DNA of 64,000 nucleotides. It comes from Allorhodopirellula heiligendammensis (GTDB lineage: Bacteria > Planctomycetota > Planctomycetia > Pirellulales > Pirellulaceae). The notes under the pieces are model-generated. The model was given only the letters and a program-made list of their open reading frames with translations, was not told the origin of the DNA and made no database searches. Every line of letters begins with the position of its first letter. The first letter of the stretch is position 1. The position numbers and the translations under genes were made by a program. Location of the stretch: positions 124,001 through 188,000 of the forward strand of contig NZ_SJPU01000001.1 in the NCBI RefSeq assembly GCF_007860105.1, read 5' to 3'. This document shows, piece by piece, positions 37,102 to 45,379 of this stretch.

Positions 37102-37334
37102 GGTGGAGGATCGCTATCTGCGGGTGCGAGTAAGGGGTGTAGCGATGCAGGAACGCCCATCGATCGGTTGATTTCCTTCACGATCTCGTCGCGAAAGTCA
37201 CCATATTGAGCGGGCGGTTTCGGCATGGGCAGCTGGTAAACTTTCCAACCTTTTGGAACGACAACGACTTCGCCACTGAGAGTGACGATGTCGCCGGCGT
37301 TGGCGATCACTTTGGGCTGACGTTGCGGCATCAT
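37089..37334 (-). CDS. Free-standing portal-like fragment
   Basis: 81 residues. VPKGWKVYQLPMPKPPAQYG, then FRDEIVKEINRSMGVP, aligns with the portal segment LPRGWKLNQL ... FRNAILNEIARCLGMP without gaps over about 40 residues. It is complete as a short gene, with start and stop, and overlaps neighbours slightly, as active phage genes do. It is either a portal remnant or a separate small protein that uses the portal core fold. Confidence 0.7.
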   Translation of the reverse strand: MMPQRQPKVIANAGDIVTLSGEVVVVPKGWKVYQLPMPKPPAQYGDFRDEIVKEINRSMGVPASLHPLLAPADSDPPPWEH

Positions 37335-37531
37335 TTAACGCGTGCAATCCCAAGGCAGATCCCAGCGATTGCAAACAGCGCAATCGCCAGAGCAAGCGGT
37401 CCCCACAGTGGGATCAGCACCCACAGCCAGGACCACGCAATCACGCCGCAGAGTTTCAGCGTGATGAAGATCAGCAGGAGCACAGAACAGAACCCCATGC
37501 CGCCGGAGTGAGTGGTTTCAGGGTTGGCCAT
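37331..37531 (-). CDS. Small membrane protein, LKLCGV type
   Basis: 66 residues from the ATG at 37531; two hydrophobic helices with TLKLCGVIAWSWLWVLIPLW. Shares LKLCGV and a following WxxxxxP...LAIA pattern with the next gene, so the two are paralogs. The pattern is known from small phage membrane proteins sometimes called transmembrane Fragile-X-F-like. The gene overlaps the portal fragment by 4 bases. Confidence 0.62.
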   Translation of the reverse strand: MANPETTHSGGMGFCSVLLLIFITLKLCGVIAWSWLWVLIPLWGPLALAIALFAIAGICLGIARVK

Positions 37532-37533
37532 GG

Positions 37534-37719
37534 CTACCAGATTCGATGAAAGGTGGAGGAAACAATGTTGATCACGATGGCGATCGCCAACGGCACCCAG
37601 GTAAACGCGAGCGTTCCGGCCCACGTGAGCGTGAGGACGCCGCAGAGTTTGAGCATGATCAGGTAGAGCTGAAACACAAAGCAGTAGCTCAGCGGATCGC
37701 ATTGTCGACCGTCGCTCAT
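37534..37719 (-). CDS. Small membrane protein, paralog of its neighbour
   Basis: 61 residues with FQLYLIMLKLCGVLTLTWAG and WVPLAIAIVINIV: two hydrophobic helices. Aligned with the 66-residue neighbour over the LKLCGV region. Tandem duplication in a phage head module is unusual. Function unknown. Confidence 0.62.
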   Translation of the reverse strand: MSDGRQCDPLSYCFVFQLYLIMLKLCGVLTLTWAGTLAFTWVPLAIAIVINIVSSTFHRIW

Positions 37720-37755
37720 CGTTCCCAGTAAACCAGGCCGACTTGGATTTGCTTT

Positions 37756-37983
37756 TCAGGAGAACTCATGGGGTCTCTTCATTCCTTGGATGGTTCTTTC
37801 AAGTTCCGCTTCGTGGGCACGATGAGTTCTAATTTGACGGAACAGGGATTCTGCACGGTGTTGCTCAGCGCGGAGTTTCTCCGCCAGACGCGAGTTGGCT
37901 GCACGCAGATTTGTTATCGCGAACATCGCCGCTACGATCGCCAAGAAAACGATCACGGCGAGAATGGCGAATAGCATCGTCAT
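37756..37983 (-). CDS. Small membrane protein with coiled coil
   Basis: 75 residues: N-terminal transmembrane helix (LFAILAVIVFLAIVAAMFAI) then a long charged helix (LAEKLRAEQHRAESLFRQIR). Overlaps or abuts the upstream gene. Similar in layout to a small spanin-like or structural membrane protein. Confidence 0.58.
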   Translation of the reverse strand: MTMLFAILAVIVFLAIVAAMFAITNLRAANSRLAEKLRAEQHRAESLFRQIRTHRAHEAELERTIQGMKRPHEFS

Positions 37984-38444
37984 CAGCTCACATCCTCGAG
38001 GGATTCGTAAACTGCACCGACTCGATCGAGCATGGTCCGGTAGCTGTGTTTCAGGTCACGGCGGGTCGGCATCTCGCCGTTGAGATCGCCAAGCGTTTTG
38101 CGAATACTGATCGCACGCGTGAGCAGCTTGGCGTATCGCTCGTGAATTTCGTTGCGTTGCTCGACCAGCTGCGCGGCATCTTCGCGGCAGAAATCTAACT
38201 GAGCCTGCAGGCCCGCGATCTCCGAGCCTATCGCCTCGATCTCCTTAGCGTGCTCATTGCGAATCCGCAGGAGATTTATCGAATGCAGTACCTCCTTCTG
38301 TTTTTGCAGGCGTGCGATTGCATCGGTTTTCGCCATCAGGGCGACGGTCCGCTTTCGCGTATACCTTGCGGCGACGCGATCACCCGTGAGACCACCGAGG
38401 CAGAAGATTATTCCCGCCAGAAGAAAACCGTATACAAACATCAA
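37983..38444 (-). CDS. Membrane-anchored coiled-coil protein
   Basis: 153 residues. N-terminal hydrophobic helix (FVYGFLLAGIIFCLGGLTG) and about 100 residues of coiled coil (IARLQKQKEVLHSINLLRIR, EIEAIGSEIAGLQAQLDFCR). No family recognised. The coupled arrangement with its neighbours is typical of the small genes between terminase and portal. Confidence 0.58.
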   Translation of the reverse strand: MMFVYGFLLAGIIFCLGGLTGDRVAARYTRKRTVALMAKTDAIARLQKQKEVLHSINLLRIRNEHAKEIEAIGSEIAGLQAQLDFCREDAAQLVEQRNEIHERYAKLLTRAISIRKTLGDLNGEMPTRRDLKHSYRTMLDRVGAVYESLEDVS

Positions 38445-38638
38445 ACCGCATCCCCTGGAGTCATTCGTCGTCGCATGATGCCCAGGCCTTTACGGCGGAG
38501 GGCCTTCGCCGCGTCGGCTCGATCGGCGGCATCGAGTTGGCTTTTCAGATCGTGTTGCGACACGCTCTGGTTATCGATGGTCACATTTTTAGGCCTCGAG
38601 GGATCAGGTGAATCGTTCGATGTTGAATTGTTGCTCAT
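38441..38638 (-). CDS. Head-tail joining-like small protein (gpW position)
   Basis: 65 residues from the ATG at 38638. KNVTIDNQSVSQHDLKSQLD and ALRRKGLGIMRRRMTPGDAV fit the small protein that lies between terminase and portal in lambda-like phages, with a DNQSV hairpin and a C-terminal basic segment. A gpW-like role is an inference from place and size. Confidence 0.5.
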   Translation of the reverse strand: MSNNSTSNDSPDPSRPKNVTIDNQSVSQHDLKSQLDAADRADAAKALRRKGLGIMRRRMTPGDAV

Positions 38639-38715
38639 GCGTGCGAATTTAGCACACCACCCCCGAAAACCATCCGATGCGCTTTCTACGGACTCGATCC
38701 GGGGCGGGCGATCCA

Positions 38716-38785
38716 ATCACGAAACACACCAACGACACGAAACAAAACCATCACTACCTTTCGTGTCCTTCGTGTCTTTCGTGGT
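38716..38785. repeat. Repeat A copy 3
   Basis: Full unit with a CACACC-AACGACACGAAA left arm variant. Lies just after the terminase gene end region, between terminase and the gpW-like gene. Confidence 0.83.
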
Positions 38786-38793
38786 TCCATCCT

Positions 38794-40986
38794 TCACCCC
38801 CGCCGCTTCGCCGCCCGCATCTCCGAGATACTCAGCTTCGCCGACTTCGCCGGTTTCTCCCGACGATCATTCGCATCCAGATCCGTCTCCCGCGTGTCAT
38901 TCCGCACCGATCGCCGTCGTGACCCCGTCGCCGCCGCGCTCTTCGGCAACGCCTTCCGCCGTCGCTTCGCTGGGGCCGCCTCCGGATGCTCCACACCCGC
39001 CAGGTTAGCGGCCACGGCCGCGTAAATCGTCGCGTCCAGAAAATCGTTTTCCTTGCCGGTTCGGCACTTCCACTCAAACACCGTCCGCCCACTCGCCGAC
39101 ACCTCCGTCGGGTACTCCGCCGCCATGTGGTCCGCCCACATCCGGTGCGCCGTCGCCGTCCGTTGGAACAACGTCCATCGCCCCGCCAGCCCCGGCGAAA
39201 TCGTGAACCGCCGCAACAGGTCGCTCTTCCACGTGTTCGTGTCAATGTCCACCCGCCGCGCCGCCGTTGTCTTCGTTACCGGCGGCATCCGCCACCCGTA
39301 CCCCACCCGCTCACCGCGTCGCGTCTTCGTATCCGCCCACGGCTTTTTCGTCGCCCCCACGCCAAACCCCATGCACGGCAGCACCGGGTGCGGCGTCTCG
39401 CGAGCCCAGCGGTAAATGGCGGCGGTCCATGCGCCCGAGTCCACCAGGCCCCGCTCGATCCGAAACGACCCGCCCGCGTCTCCGGGGTATCGACGTGCAA
39501 ACAAATCATCGCACAACCGGGTCAGCCCCTCGACAATCGCCGCCTTGCCCTCGAGCCCCGTGGCCTTTTCCAAAGTCACCGACACGTCGGCCCGAGAGAA
39601 ATACCCGTCCGGCTGTTTCGGAAACGCTCCGTAATCGATCACCGACCCCGCGAACCCTTCACCGACCGCGACCACCACCCAGAACAGCACGTCCTTCTGC
39701 ACGTCGATCCCCACCGTGACCGTCGTCGCCCACTCCGGCACCGTGCCCCGTTTGATGCCGCCGGCGAGCGTGCAGTACTCGTCCGACGTCAACACGCGAA
39801 ACGCGGTCGCCTCCGCCGCATCGTCCTTGGGTTCGTTCTGGTACTCGGCGTCGAATGAATCCGGGTTGTCATGCCGCAGGTTTACCGCGTGCTCGACGGC
39901 CGAGTGTTCATGCGGGTATTTGCGCGCCGCCCAAGGCACATCGGCCCCGGCATCCATCGCCTTTTGATTCTTGCGATAGAACGCCGTCGCCTTCGGATGC
40001 TGTTCATTCTCCGCCGCGATCTCCGCGTCGCGGATCTCCGTGTATTTCGCCCACAACCCGCCGCCGGACGCGTAATCCGTCGGCCACTTGTTGACGAGTT
40101 TGCACCGCCGCCCCTTCCATCGCGGATAGATTGTCCGGTTCAGAATCCGGTCGGCCGCATCGCCCCATCGGATCACGGTGCAGGTGCAGAACGCGGCCAT
40201 CGTTTTGCCGGGGCCGGCCAGCCCCAGGATGCCGGCGGCGATCTTGCGTTCACGCTTCGCACACTGGACCTCGCTCGCCGCCGATTCGTCCGTTTGAAAA
40301 TCCTCGACGAGCACCACGTCAGGCCGCAGCACCTCGCCGGCGGCCGTCGTGTATTTCATCCCCCGGATACGCCCGAGCAGACCCACGGCACGCACGCAGC
40401 ATTGCCGAGTCCACGTCCCGTCGGATCGCTGCACGTGCGGCGTGACCAACTTCGTGCCCGACCATCGCAGGTGAGTTTGCTGGCCCGCAGACGTTTGCGT
40501 TTTCGCCCGCTGGACCACGCCCTCGAGTTCCCGCACTGGGTACGCGATCTCAGGGAAATCGGCGAGCAGCCGATCGTTGGTTTCCCAGATCGTACGAAAA
40601 TCGTCGGCCAGCTCGGTGGCGGACTCCTTTTCGGATCCGATCAGGACGACGAACCGGCGATGCCCGTAAGCGATCGCCCAGCACAATGCGAGCAGGATGA
40701 TCGTGGTCTTGCCCGACCCTCGCGGCATGGCCTGCGCCTTGGCTCCGCCGTGCAGAATCGCCCGCTCGATCTCGGCGATAAAATCGAGGTGATCGGCGGA
40801 GAAGTCGAACCCGAACGACTCACGGTGATACGTCAGCAGGTATTTGAGCAGGTCCCGTTCACAGCCATCGCGGCGTGACGGTTTCTCCGTCGGCGGGATG
40901 CCACCGATGTCTTTGCCTGCGGCGGACTCTTCGCGGTCGCGCGCAGCAGCGCGATTCTTCCGCCGGTCGTAGCTTTCGCTAGCCAT
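38794..40986 (-). CDS. Terminase large subunit (gpA-like)
   Basis: 730 residues. Walker A-like MPRGSGKTTIILLALCWAIA and the Walker B region (VVLVEDFQTDESA), then the nuclease half (VTVGIDVQKDVLFWVVVAVG, RIERGLVDSGAWTAAIYRWA) of the gpA/GpA terminase family. It cuts and packages DNA into the prohead. A long Arg-rich C-terminal tail (AKRRRKALPKSA, RRSVRNDTRETDLDANDRRE) follows. No small subunit is recognised next to it. Confidence 0.9.
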   Translation of the reverse strand: MASESYDRRKNRAAARDREESAAGKDIGGIPPTEKPSRRDGCERDLLKYLLTYHRESFGFDFSADHLDFIAEIERAILHGGAKAQAMPRGSGKTTIILLALCWAIAYGHRRFVVLIGSEKESATELADDFRTIWETNDRLLADFPEIAYPVRELEGVVQRAKTQTSAGQQTHLRWSGTKLVTPHVQRSDGTWTRQCCVRAVGLLGRIRGMKYTTAAGEVLRPDVVLVEDFQTDESAASEVQCAKRERKIAAGILGLAGPGKTMAAFCTCTVIRWGDAADRILNRTIYPRWKGRRCKLVNKWPTDYASGGGLWAKYTEIRDAEIAAENEQHPKATAFYRKNQKAMDAGADVPWAARKYPHEHSAVEHAVNLRHDNPDSFDAEYQNEPKDDAAEATAFRVLTSDEYCTLAGGIKRGTVPEWATTVTVGIDVQKDVLFWVVVAVGEGFAGSVIDYGAFPKQPDGYFSRADVSVTLEKATGLEGKAAIVEGLTRLCDDLFARRYPGDAGGSFRIERGLVDSGAWTAAIYRWARETPHPVLPCMGFGVGATKKPWADTKTRRGERVGYGWRMPPVTKTTAARRVDIDTNTWKSDLLRRFTISPGLAGRWTLFQRTATAHRMWADHMAAEYPTEVSASGRTVFEWKCRTGKENDFLDATIYAAVAANLAGVEHPEAAPAKRRRKALPKSAAATGSRRRSVRNDTRETDLDANDRREKPAKSAKLSISEMRAAKRRG

Positions 40987-41066
40987 GGGGTTGGTTTCAT
41001 CGTGGGAGGAATCGCGACGCCAGAGTGGCGCTCATGCGATGCGAGCCAGAGAGGCTCAAGAAAAAA

Positions 41067-41094
41067 TCAGCCGATGGGCGCTAGCCCCGGTTTT
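41067..41094. repeat. Repeat B copy 5
   Basis: ATCAGCCGATGGGCGCTAGC then CCCGGTTTT, abutting repeat A copy 4. Confidence 0.85.
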
Positions 41095-41095
41095 C

Positions 41096-41165
41096 ACCAC
41101 GAAACACACGAACGACACGAAAGAAAACCAGCATTCGCTTTCGTGTCGTTCGTGCGTTTCGTGGT
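41096..41165. repeat. Repeat A copy 4
   Basis: Full unit directly after repeat B copy 5, giving a composite B-A intergenic block. Confidence 0.85.
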
Positions 41166-41170
41166 TGAAA

Positions 41171-41731
41171 TCAAACCGACAGATCCGTCGATTCATTCAC
41201 TTGCAAATCACCGCCCAGCAACGTCACGCGATCACCGGCCGGATAGATCGCCTTGATCTGCCACGCATAGCAGCCGCTCGGCACATCGAGCGCCGCCGCC
41301 GTCAGGTTCGCCAGCAGATCAAACTGCGTCGCCTCCCCCGCCACCGCCACCGCGTAGGCCGTGCCCGTGATCGTGACCTTGCCGAACCCCTTGCCGATCT
41401 TCTGCTTGGCCACAAACGACAGCACCGGCGGATCCACCGGGCGGAGCAACGGCTCGACCGTATCGATCCGCCCCGCATCGATCGGGTACGAATCGCTCTC
41501 GTCGTTGTAATCATCCCGCTGCGTGATCGTGATCAGGCCCGCATCATCCACCGTCGGCGACTCACTCCGGCGCACCACAGGGCTGCGCAGCAACACCGAC
41601 AACCCCGCCTCCGACTCCGTCGGCGCGGTCCGGTCGCCATCGATCCCCAGGCGATAGCGGATCTGCGCAACTTCGGCAGCGGTGAATCCAGACCCACCGC
41701 CGCTACCAAACACGTTTTGAAAAGCACCCAT
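41171..41731 (-). CDS. Phage structural protein, unknown
   Basis: 186 residues. Gly-rich start (MGAFQNVFGSGGGSGFTAAE), beta-rich body. The ATG overlaps the spike-like gene's stop. Possibly part of the spike/baseplate. Confidence 0.55.
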   Translation of the reverse strand: MGAFQNVFGSGGGSGFTAAEVAQIRYRLGIDGDRTAPTESEAGLSVLLRSPVVRRSESPTVDDAGLITITQRDDYNDESDSYPIDAGRIDTVEPLLRPVDPPVLSFVAKQKIGKGFGKVTITGTAYAVAVAGEATQFDLLANLTAAALDVPSGCYAWQIKAIYPAGDRVTLLGGDLQVNESTDLSV

Positions 41732-43386
41732 TATTCCGGGGTATCCTCGGCTTCGGGGGTATCCTCGACGCCGATGTCGTCGAAGTCAGGCCCGGTGCCC
41801 ATATTCTTCCATCGTCCAGCAATCCCAGCACGGACGCTGGCCTTGGTTGCCACCATCTCATCGCCGACCGCTGCCGGGTTTGCCGGGATGACGGCTGTCT
41901 TGGCTTTGACTTCGCTGAGAGGCGCCTTGACTTGGTCCTCTTTGGACGCGCCGACGATGCTTGCTGCGTCGTTGTCGCCAGACCACGCCGCTTGTGCGTC
42001 AGCTAGGTCGCTACATACCGTGCTCTCAACTGTGCCCCATGATGCGTTTGCAGCAACGTCATACACATTCCGGTCTACAGTGTTGTTTTCCTGAATGTCT
42101 GGATCCGACGAGGCATAGAAGACGGTGCCATTTAGACAACGGAGGAGGCAATCTGTGATCGAGTTATCCTCCGCTTTGTAGGTGGGCTGCCCCATGATAA
42201 TCATAGGGCCATTATCATTGCCTACAAGCTCGCTGAGTTCCAAGTTCCACCCCTTGGTGTTCTTGAACAGAGCTGTAGCAGTGGTCCCACCTTCGACGTA
42301 CATATCCCGGCCCTTGCCGGTACCCTTTAGGACCAGCCCATATCGTGACCGCCGGGAAATCACTCGGCCGTTTGTGATTTCTGAGTTGACTGAGCCATCT
42401 CCGCACAGTAGACCGTGACCCGTCGCCGGATCGTAGACGTAGGCGATAAAGTTGGATGCCTGGCCTCGTGCGTTGGGGATGTCGCCATCGGCCGGCATTC
42501 CGAGCGCCACATTTCCCGCATGGAAGATAGACCCGTCCTCGTCTATCTCGCAATTCGGTCCCGCCAAGAGCCAACCCGTGGCATTCCCTGTGCCGATGCT
42601 GCGGCAACCTCGTGTGACGACTCGCAGGTAGTTGCCGTCATACGCACCGTTAAACCTGCCCGCAGCTATAGCGCCCTGCACCTTGGAATCAATAAATCGA
42701 TAGGTCGCCTCGGGAATATTCAATCTGTTTGTGAAGACGCCAACACCGCCGGTGATCTCGCTGTCGATTACCTCCAGAGAAGGACATTGGTCGCCAACCA
42801 GCAAAGCATTTCCGCCTGCCAGAGGGTTTTGTTTTACCTTCGAGCCGAAGATCTTGACTGCCGCTTTGTCGACCCAAAGGCCGTTCGCTGCCTTTGATTG
42901 ATTGACTATCGAAAATTCATTAAGCATAAGGGTCCCAGTCACCGCGTTTAGAACGGAGCAAAACGTAGCGCTGGGATGGCTGTTGATTGCCTTGCACCTG
43001 TTGAACGTCAGATTAGTAGCCGTTCCGTCCACGCATGCTACTGGGCCATAAACACAGCTTTTGCATGATCGAAAATTGACATCACAGAAGACATGTCCAG
43101 TGGAACCAATTCTTACCGAGAACACAGAATCGATGCCGGACAGAGACGCCGGTCGCTCCGGGTCATCACTGAATATAAAGATTCCTGCCGTAAGACCCGC
43201 CTTGTTGAAGTACAGGTGCCCAGCGTTATTGTCTTCGGCGTAGTGGCCGTTTGGTGTGGTCAGGCAAACGCCACCCCCGTCGGTCGCCAGCGCGTAGGCG
43301 GCTGACGCTGTTCGCTTCGGTGATTCGCGTGATAGACCGTCGTTGGCGTCGTTGCCGATGTCGAGGTCCGCGTAAATGATTGTCAT
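41731..43386 (-). CDS. Parallel beta-helix tail-spike-like protein
   Basis: 551 residues. The start (IYADLDIGNDANDGLSRESP) is typical of right-handed beta-helix proteins, and the body has many short strands ending in Asn/Gly turns and small-residue patterns (LSGIDSVFSVRIGSTGHVFC, EVIDSEITGGVGVFT). The C-terminal region (AVIPANPAAVGDEMVATKAS) matches a spacer used before phage tail-fibre-type C-termini. It is probably the receptor-binding spike. Lies among structural genes. Confidence 0.72.
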   Translation of the reverse strand: MTIIYADLDIGNDANDGLSRESPKRTASAAYALATDGGGVCLTTPNGHYAEDNNAGHLYFNKAGLTAGIFIFSDDPERPASLSGIDSVFSVRIGSTGHVFCDVNFRSCKSCVYGPVACVDGTATNLTFNRCKAINSHPSATFCSVLNAVTGTLMLNEFSIVNQSKAANGLWVDKAAVKIFGSKVKQNPLAGGNALLVGDQCPSLEVIDSEITGGVGVFTNRLNIPEATYRFIDSKVQGAIAAGRFNGAYDGNYLRVVTRGCRSIGTGNATGWLLAGPNCEIDEDGSIFHAGNVALGMPADGDIPNARGQASNFIAYVYDPATGHGLLCGDGSVNSEITNGRVISRRSRYGLVLKGTGKGRDMYVEGGTTATALFKNTKGWNLELSELVGNDNGPMIIMGQPTYKAEDNSITDCLLRCLNGTVFYASSDPDIQENNTVDRNVYDVAANASWGTVESTVCSDLADAQAAWSGDNDAASIVGASKEDQVKAPLSEVKAKTAVIPANPAAVGDEMVATKASVRAGIAGRWKNMGTGPDFDDIGVEDTPEAEDTPE

Positions 43387-43865
43387 TATTCCGCACCCTC
43401 TTGCACGTACGCTTTGAGCTCATCGGCCATCACGCCGCAGAGGGTCGGGGCTTTGTGTTGGGCGTAGTTCGGCCAGCCATCTTTTTTGGGCGTGTGCACG
43501 TAGTTGGCAAGGTCGACGATGTACATTCCATCGCTATAGCCGATCACGTAGCCCGCCTGGCCGGCGTAGAATCCGCGAATCACCTCGACGGCCTCGCCCC
43601 AGTGCCACGCGGTGTCGCTGTCAGTCTGCCAAGCGATGTCCTGCTCGTTAGCCGCCAGACGTCCCGCCACATAGCTTTCCCAATACTCGCTAGGCACAGT
43701 CTCGTATCTGCTGTGGTAGCCGGCTTTTCCGTCACGAAAACCGCGCAAGAACACAGCTTCTTCCGAGGCCTCATCCATGTCAGTGATTCGTGGGTCGGGT
43801 TTTGAATCACAACCGAGCGACGCGGGGAGGAACAACAGGGCGAGGGCGAGCAGGATTGGACGCAT
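43386..43865 (-). CDS. Lipoprotein, unknown
   Basis: 159 residues. Lipobox ALLFLPASLGC; Asp/Tyr-rich soluble body (EAVFLRGFRDGKAGYHSRYE, YVIGYSDGMYIVDLANYVHT). Its ATG is upstream of the spike-like gene and overlaps its start. Prophage lipoproteins like this sometimes block superinfection, but nothing here shows it. Confidence 0.6.
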   Translation of the reverse strand: MRPILLALALLFLPASLGCDSKPDPRITDMDEASEEAVFLRGFRDGKAGYHSRYETVPSEYWESYVAGRLAANEQDIAWQTDSDTAWHWGEAVEVIRGFYAGQAGYVIGYSDGMYIVDLANYVHTPKKDGWPNYAQHKAPTLCGVMADELKAYVQEGAE

Positions 43866-43903
43866 GTTTTTGATGGATCAGGGGGTTCAGGGTTCAGAAT
43901 TGT

Positions 43904-43973
43904 GCCAAGAAAGACACCCACGACACGACATAAACCCATCGCTCGCTTTCGTGTCCTTCGTGTATTTCGTGGT
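43904..43973. repeat. Repeat A copy 5
   Basis: Slightly diverged left arm, full right arm (TTTCGTGTCCTTCGTGTATT then TCGTGGT). Confidence 0.82.
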
Positions 43974-44242
43974 CAGCCGACGCCCAGCCGCACTCGCGTC
44001 ACCCAATCCACCCGCGACCAATCGATCCGTCGACGCCGTTTGATCCCGTTCACTCCGGTGCAGTGGCAATGCACCGGGTAGTACCGCGTGAACAGCTGGC
44101 ACGTCGTGATCGCCCGCATCCGTCGGCCGCAGCTCGGGCACTCCGGCGCGTCATCCGGCGACGCCACCGCCTTGGGCAAACTGCGGAACGTGTCCGCGTC
44201 GATCGAGGGTGAAACGGCGGGAGCGGGGGCGATGGCGATCAT
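43973..44242 (-). CDS. Small zinc-ribbon protein
   Basis: 89 residues with CPSCGRRM ... VHCHCTG, a zinc-ribbon pair, and a basic end (KRRRRIDWSRVDW). Overlaps the upstream gene by 4 bases. Possibly nucleic-acid binding. Confidence 0.55.
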   Translation of the reverse strand: MIAIAPAPAVSPSIDADTFRSLPKAVASPDDAPECPSCGRRMRAITTCQLFTRYYPVHCHCTGVNGIKRRRRIDWSRVDWVTRVRLGVG

Positions 44243-44697
44243 AGCGATACCTCGAGGGGCCAGAGTCCGGCGTCGGCGATACGTTGGTTCAGCGATCGAT
44301 CGTCACCGGCGAGATAGATCAATCCAGCGTGAGCGCTGGCGGGTTGCAGCGTGCGCGTCCAACCATGAACGAACGCCGGCCGAGGCAAGTACACACGATG
44401 CCGATGGCCAGGCCGGTCCGGATGGTCCGCGATCCACGCCGCGATCTGATCACACGCCGCCCGAGCCGCCGCGGTCAGTCGATGGCGAGGCCGAAACCCC
44501 GGCCGCGTCGGCGCCGGTTCGGAGGCGGTTTTATTCGGATCGAACCCGAGCAGGTGCAGGGTGATTTCGCACCCCACTCGACCCGGTTCCATGTCCACGA
44601 TCAACCGCGTCGGTTGGATCACGCCGCGAATGATCGCAGGCGTAGCGAGTCCGTCAGCCGTCGGCAGCGGAGGCCAGAGCGAAGCAGGCAAGAGCAC
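44239..44697 (-). CDS. Unknown protein with faint Staphylococcal-nuclease-like pattern
   Basis: 152 residues. VIQPTRLIVDMEPGRVGCEI and DRSLNQRIADAGLWPLEV, with GLIYLAGDD before, recall the ends of SNase-fold proteins (the LNQxLxxAGL segment), but the catalytic Asp/Arg pattern is not clear. I give it as a possibility only. Confidence 0.5.
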   Translation of the reverse strand: MLLPASLWPPLPTADGLATPAIIRGVIQPTRLIVDMEPGRVGCEITLHLLGFDPNKTASEPAPTRPGFRPRHRLTAAARAACDQIAAWIADHPDRPGHRHRVYLPRPAFVHGWTRTLQPASAHAGLIYLAGDDRSLNQRIADAGLWPLEVSL

Positions 44698-44795
44698 GTG
44701 TCCCTACGTGGTGGGTGCGAATTGCATAGAAGCGTACCGACACCAAGATACCACCCAAAACACGGGAGTTTCGCCGCCGTAGAAAGTAGTCCCCA

Positions 44796-44824
44796 ATCAG
44801 CCGCCTGGGCGCTAGCCCCGGTTA
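44796..44824. repeat. Repeat B copy 6
   Basis: ATCAGCCGCCTGGGCGCTAG then CCCCGGTTA. Confidence 0.85.
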
Positions 44825-45066
44825 TTTTTGCGCAGACCGGAGGGCGACCGTCTCCTACCGGTGGTGTGAGACCGAATCTCTTTCTCATGGCCTCTCTGAT
44901 CGCCATCATGTGCGGCAGACCTGGCAAACACAATTCATCGAAAAAATCAAAATCCTTGTTGACGCGAAAAGCCAATTACGTAAAGTTAACTCCTGCCACA
45001 CCGCTCGAAACGCAGTCTCCCAAGTTTGGGTCACCGTGTTTCCTTAAAAACCAGAGCAAAACAGTT

Positions 45067-45094
45067 CCAGAGAGAGGTTTTCGCCCCTCTCTGG
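45067..45094 (-). terminator. Hairpin downstream of the 23-codon gene
   Basis: An 8-bp perfect stem (CCAGAGAG/CTCTCTGG) with a 12-base loop. On the - strand it is followed by AACTGTTTT, a weak U-run. It may end the transcript that carries the small peptide. Confidence 0.5.
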
Positions 45095-45184
45095 ACTGCG
45101 TAGCCCAGGCCGCTGTCACGACCTGGAGGTTTTTGTTATCGAACGTAACACTGACGGTTGATCACCGATTGGCCGTCAGCTTTC

Positions 45185-45256
45185 CTAGCCTCGCGGTTTC
45201 AGAAATAGTGTGATTAGCACCACGGATACTAATAGTATCTCTGCCGGTCCTGTCAT
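45185..45256 (-). CDS. 23-residue membrane peptide with perfect Shine-Dalgarno
   Basis: MTGPAEILLVSVVLITLFLK then PRG. One transmembrane helix with a basic end. The region right before the ATG is AAGGAGGTGA, the full 10-base complement of the 16S rRNA 3' tail. It stands alone between structural and replication genes, so it is probably a real and highly translated membrane peptide, such as a small toxin or regulator. A resemblance to the KdpF layout exists but no kdp genes are near. The coding sequence holds a perfect 15-base palindrome (45225-45239). Confidence 0.68.
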   Translation of the reverse strand: MTGPAEILLVSVVLITLFLKPRG

Positions 45257-45266
45257 CTTCACCTCC
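45257..45266 (-). promoter_or_regulatory. Ribosome binding site of the 23-codon gene
   Basis: GGAGGTGAAG directly before ATG, the core of a perfect 10-base match (AAGGAGGTGA) to the anti-Shine-Dalgarno. Far stronger than any neighbour's. Confidence 0.85.
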
Positions 45267-45379
45267 TTCCCTGGGGAGCGGGCTTGCAACTCAGGTACAA
45301 CGCACCCGACGCTGATTCGCCTCCCGGTGCTCCAATGCCGGCACGAACTCGACCGATCTTAAGACTGTGGTGCATGCGG

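Larger units (their letters stand above)
44698..45184. other. Gene-poor stretch with repeat B copy 6 and a hairpin
   Basis: A - strand frame through 44619-44975 carries the repeat and looks non-coding. Apart from repeat B and the 45067-45094 hairpin I see nothing. Confidence 0.5.

Noticed and set aside
38794..40878. Long + strand frames over the terminase gene
   Set aside because: Shadows of the high-GC terminase frame with Arg/Pro-rich composition.
44619..44975. A 118-residue open frame on the - strand
   Set aside because: It reads through repeat B and overlaps the end of a clear gene; its composition looks like translated repeat.
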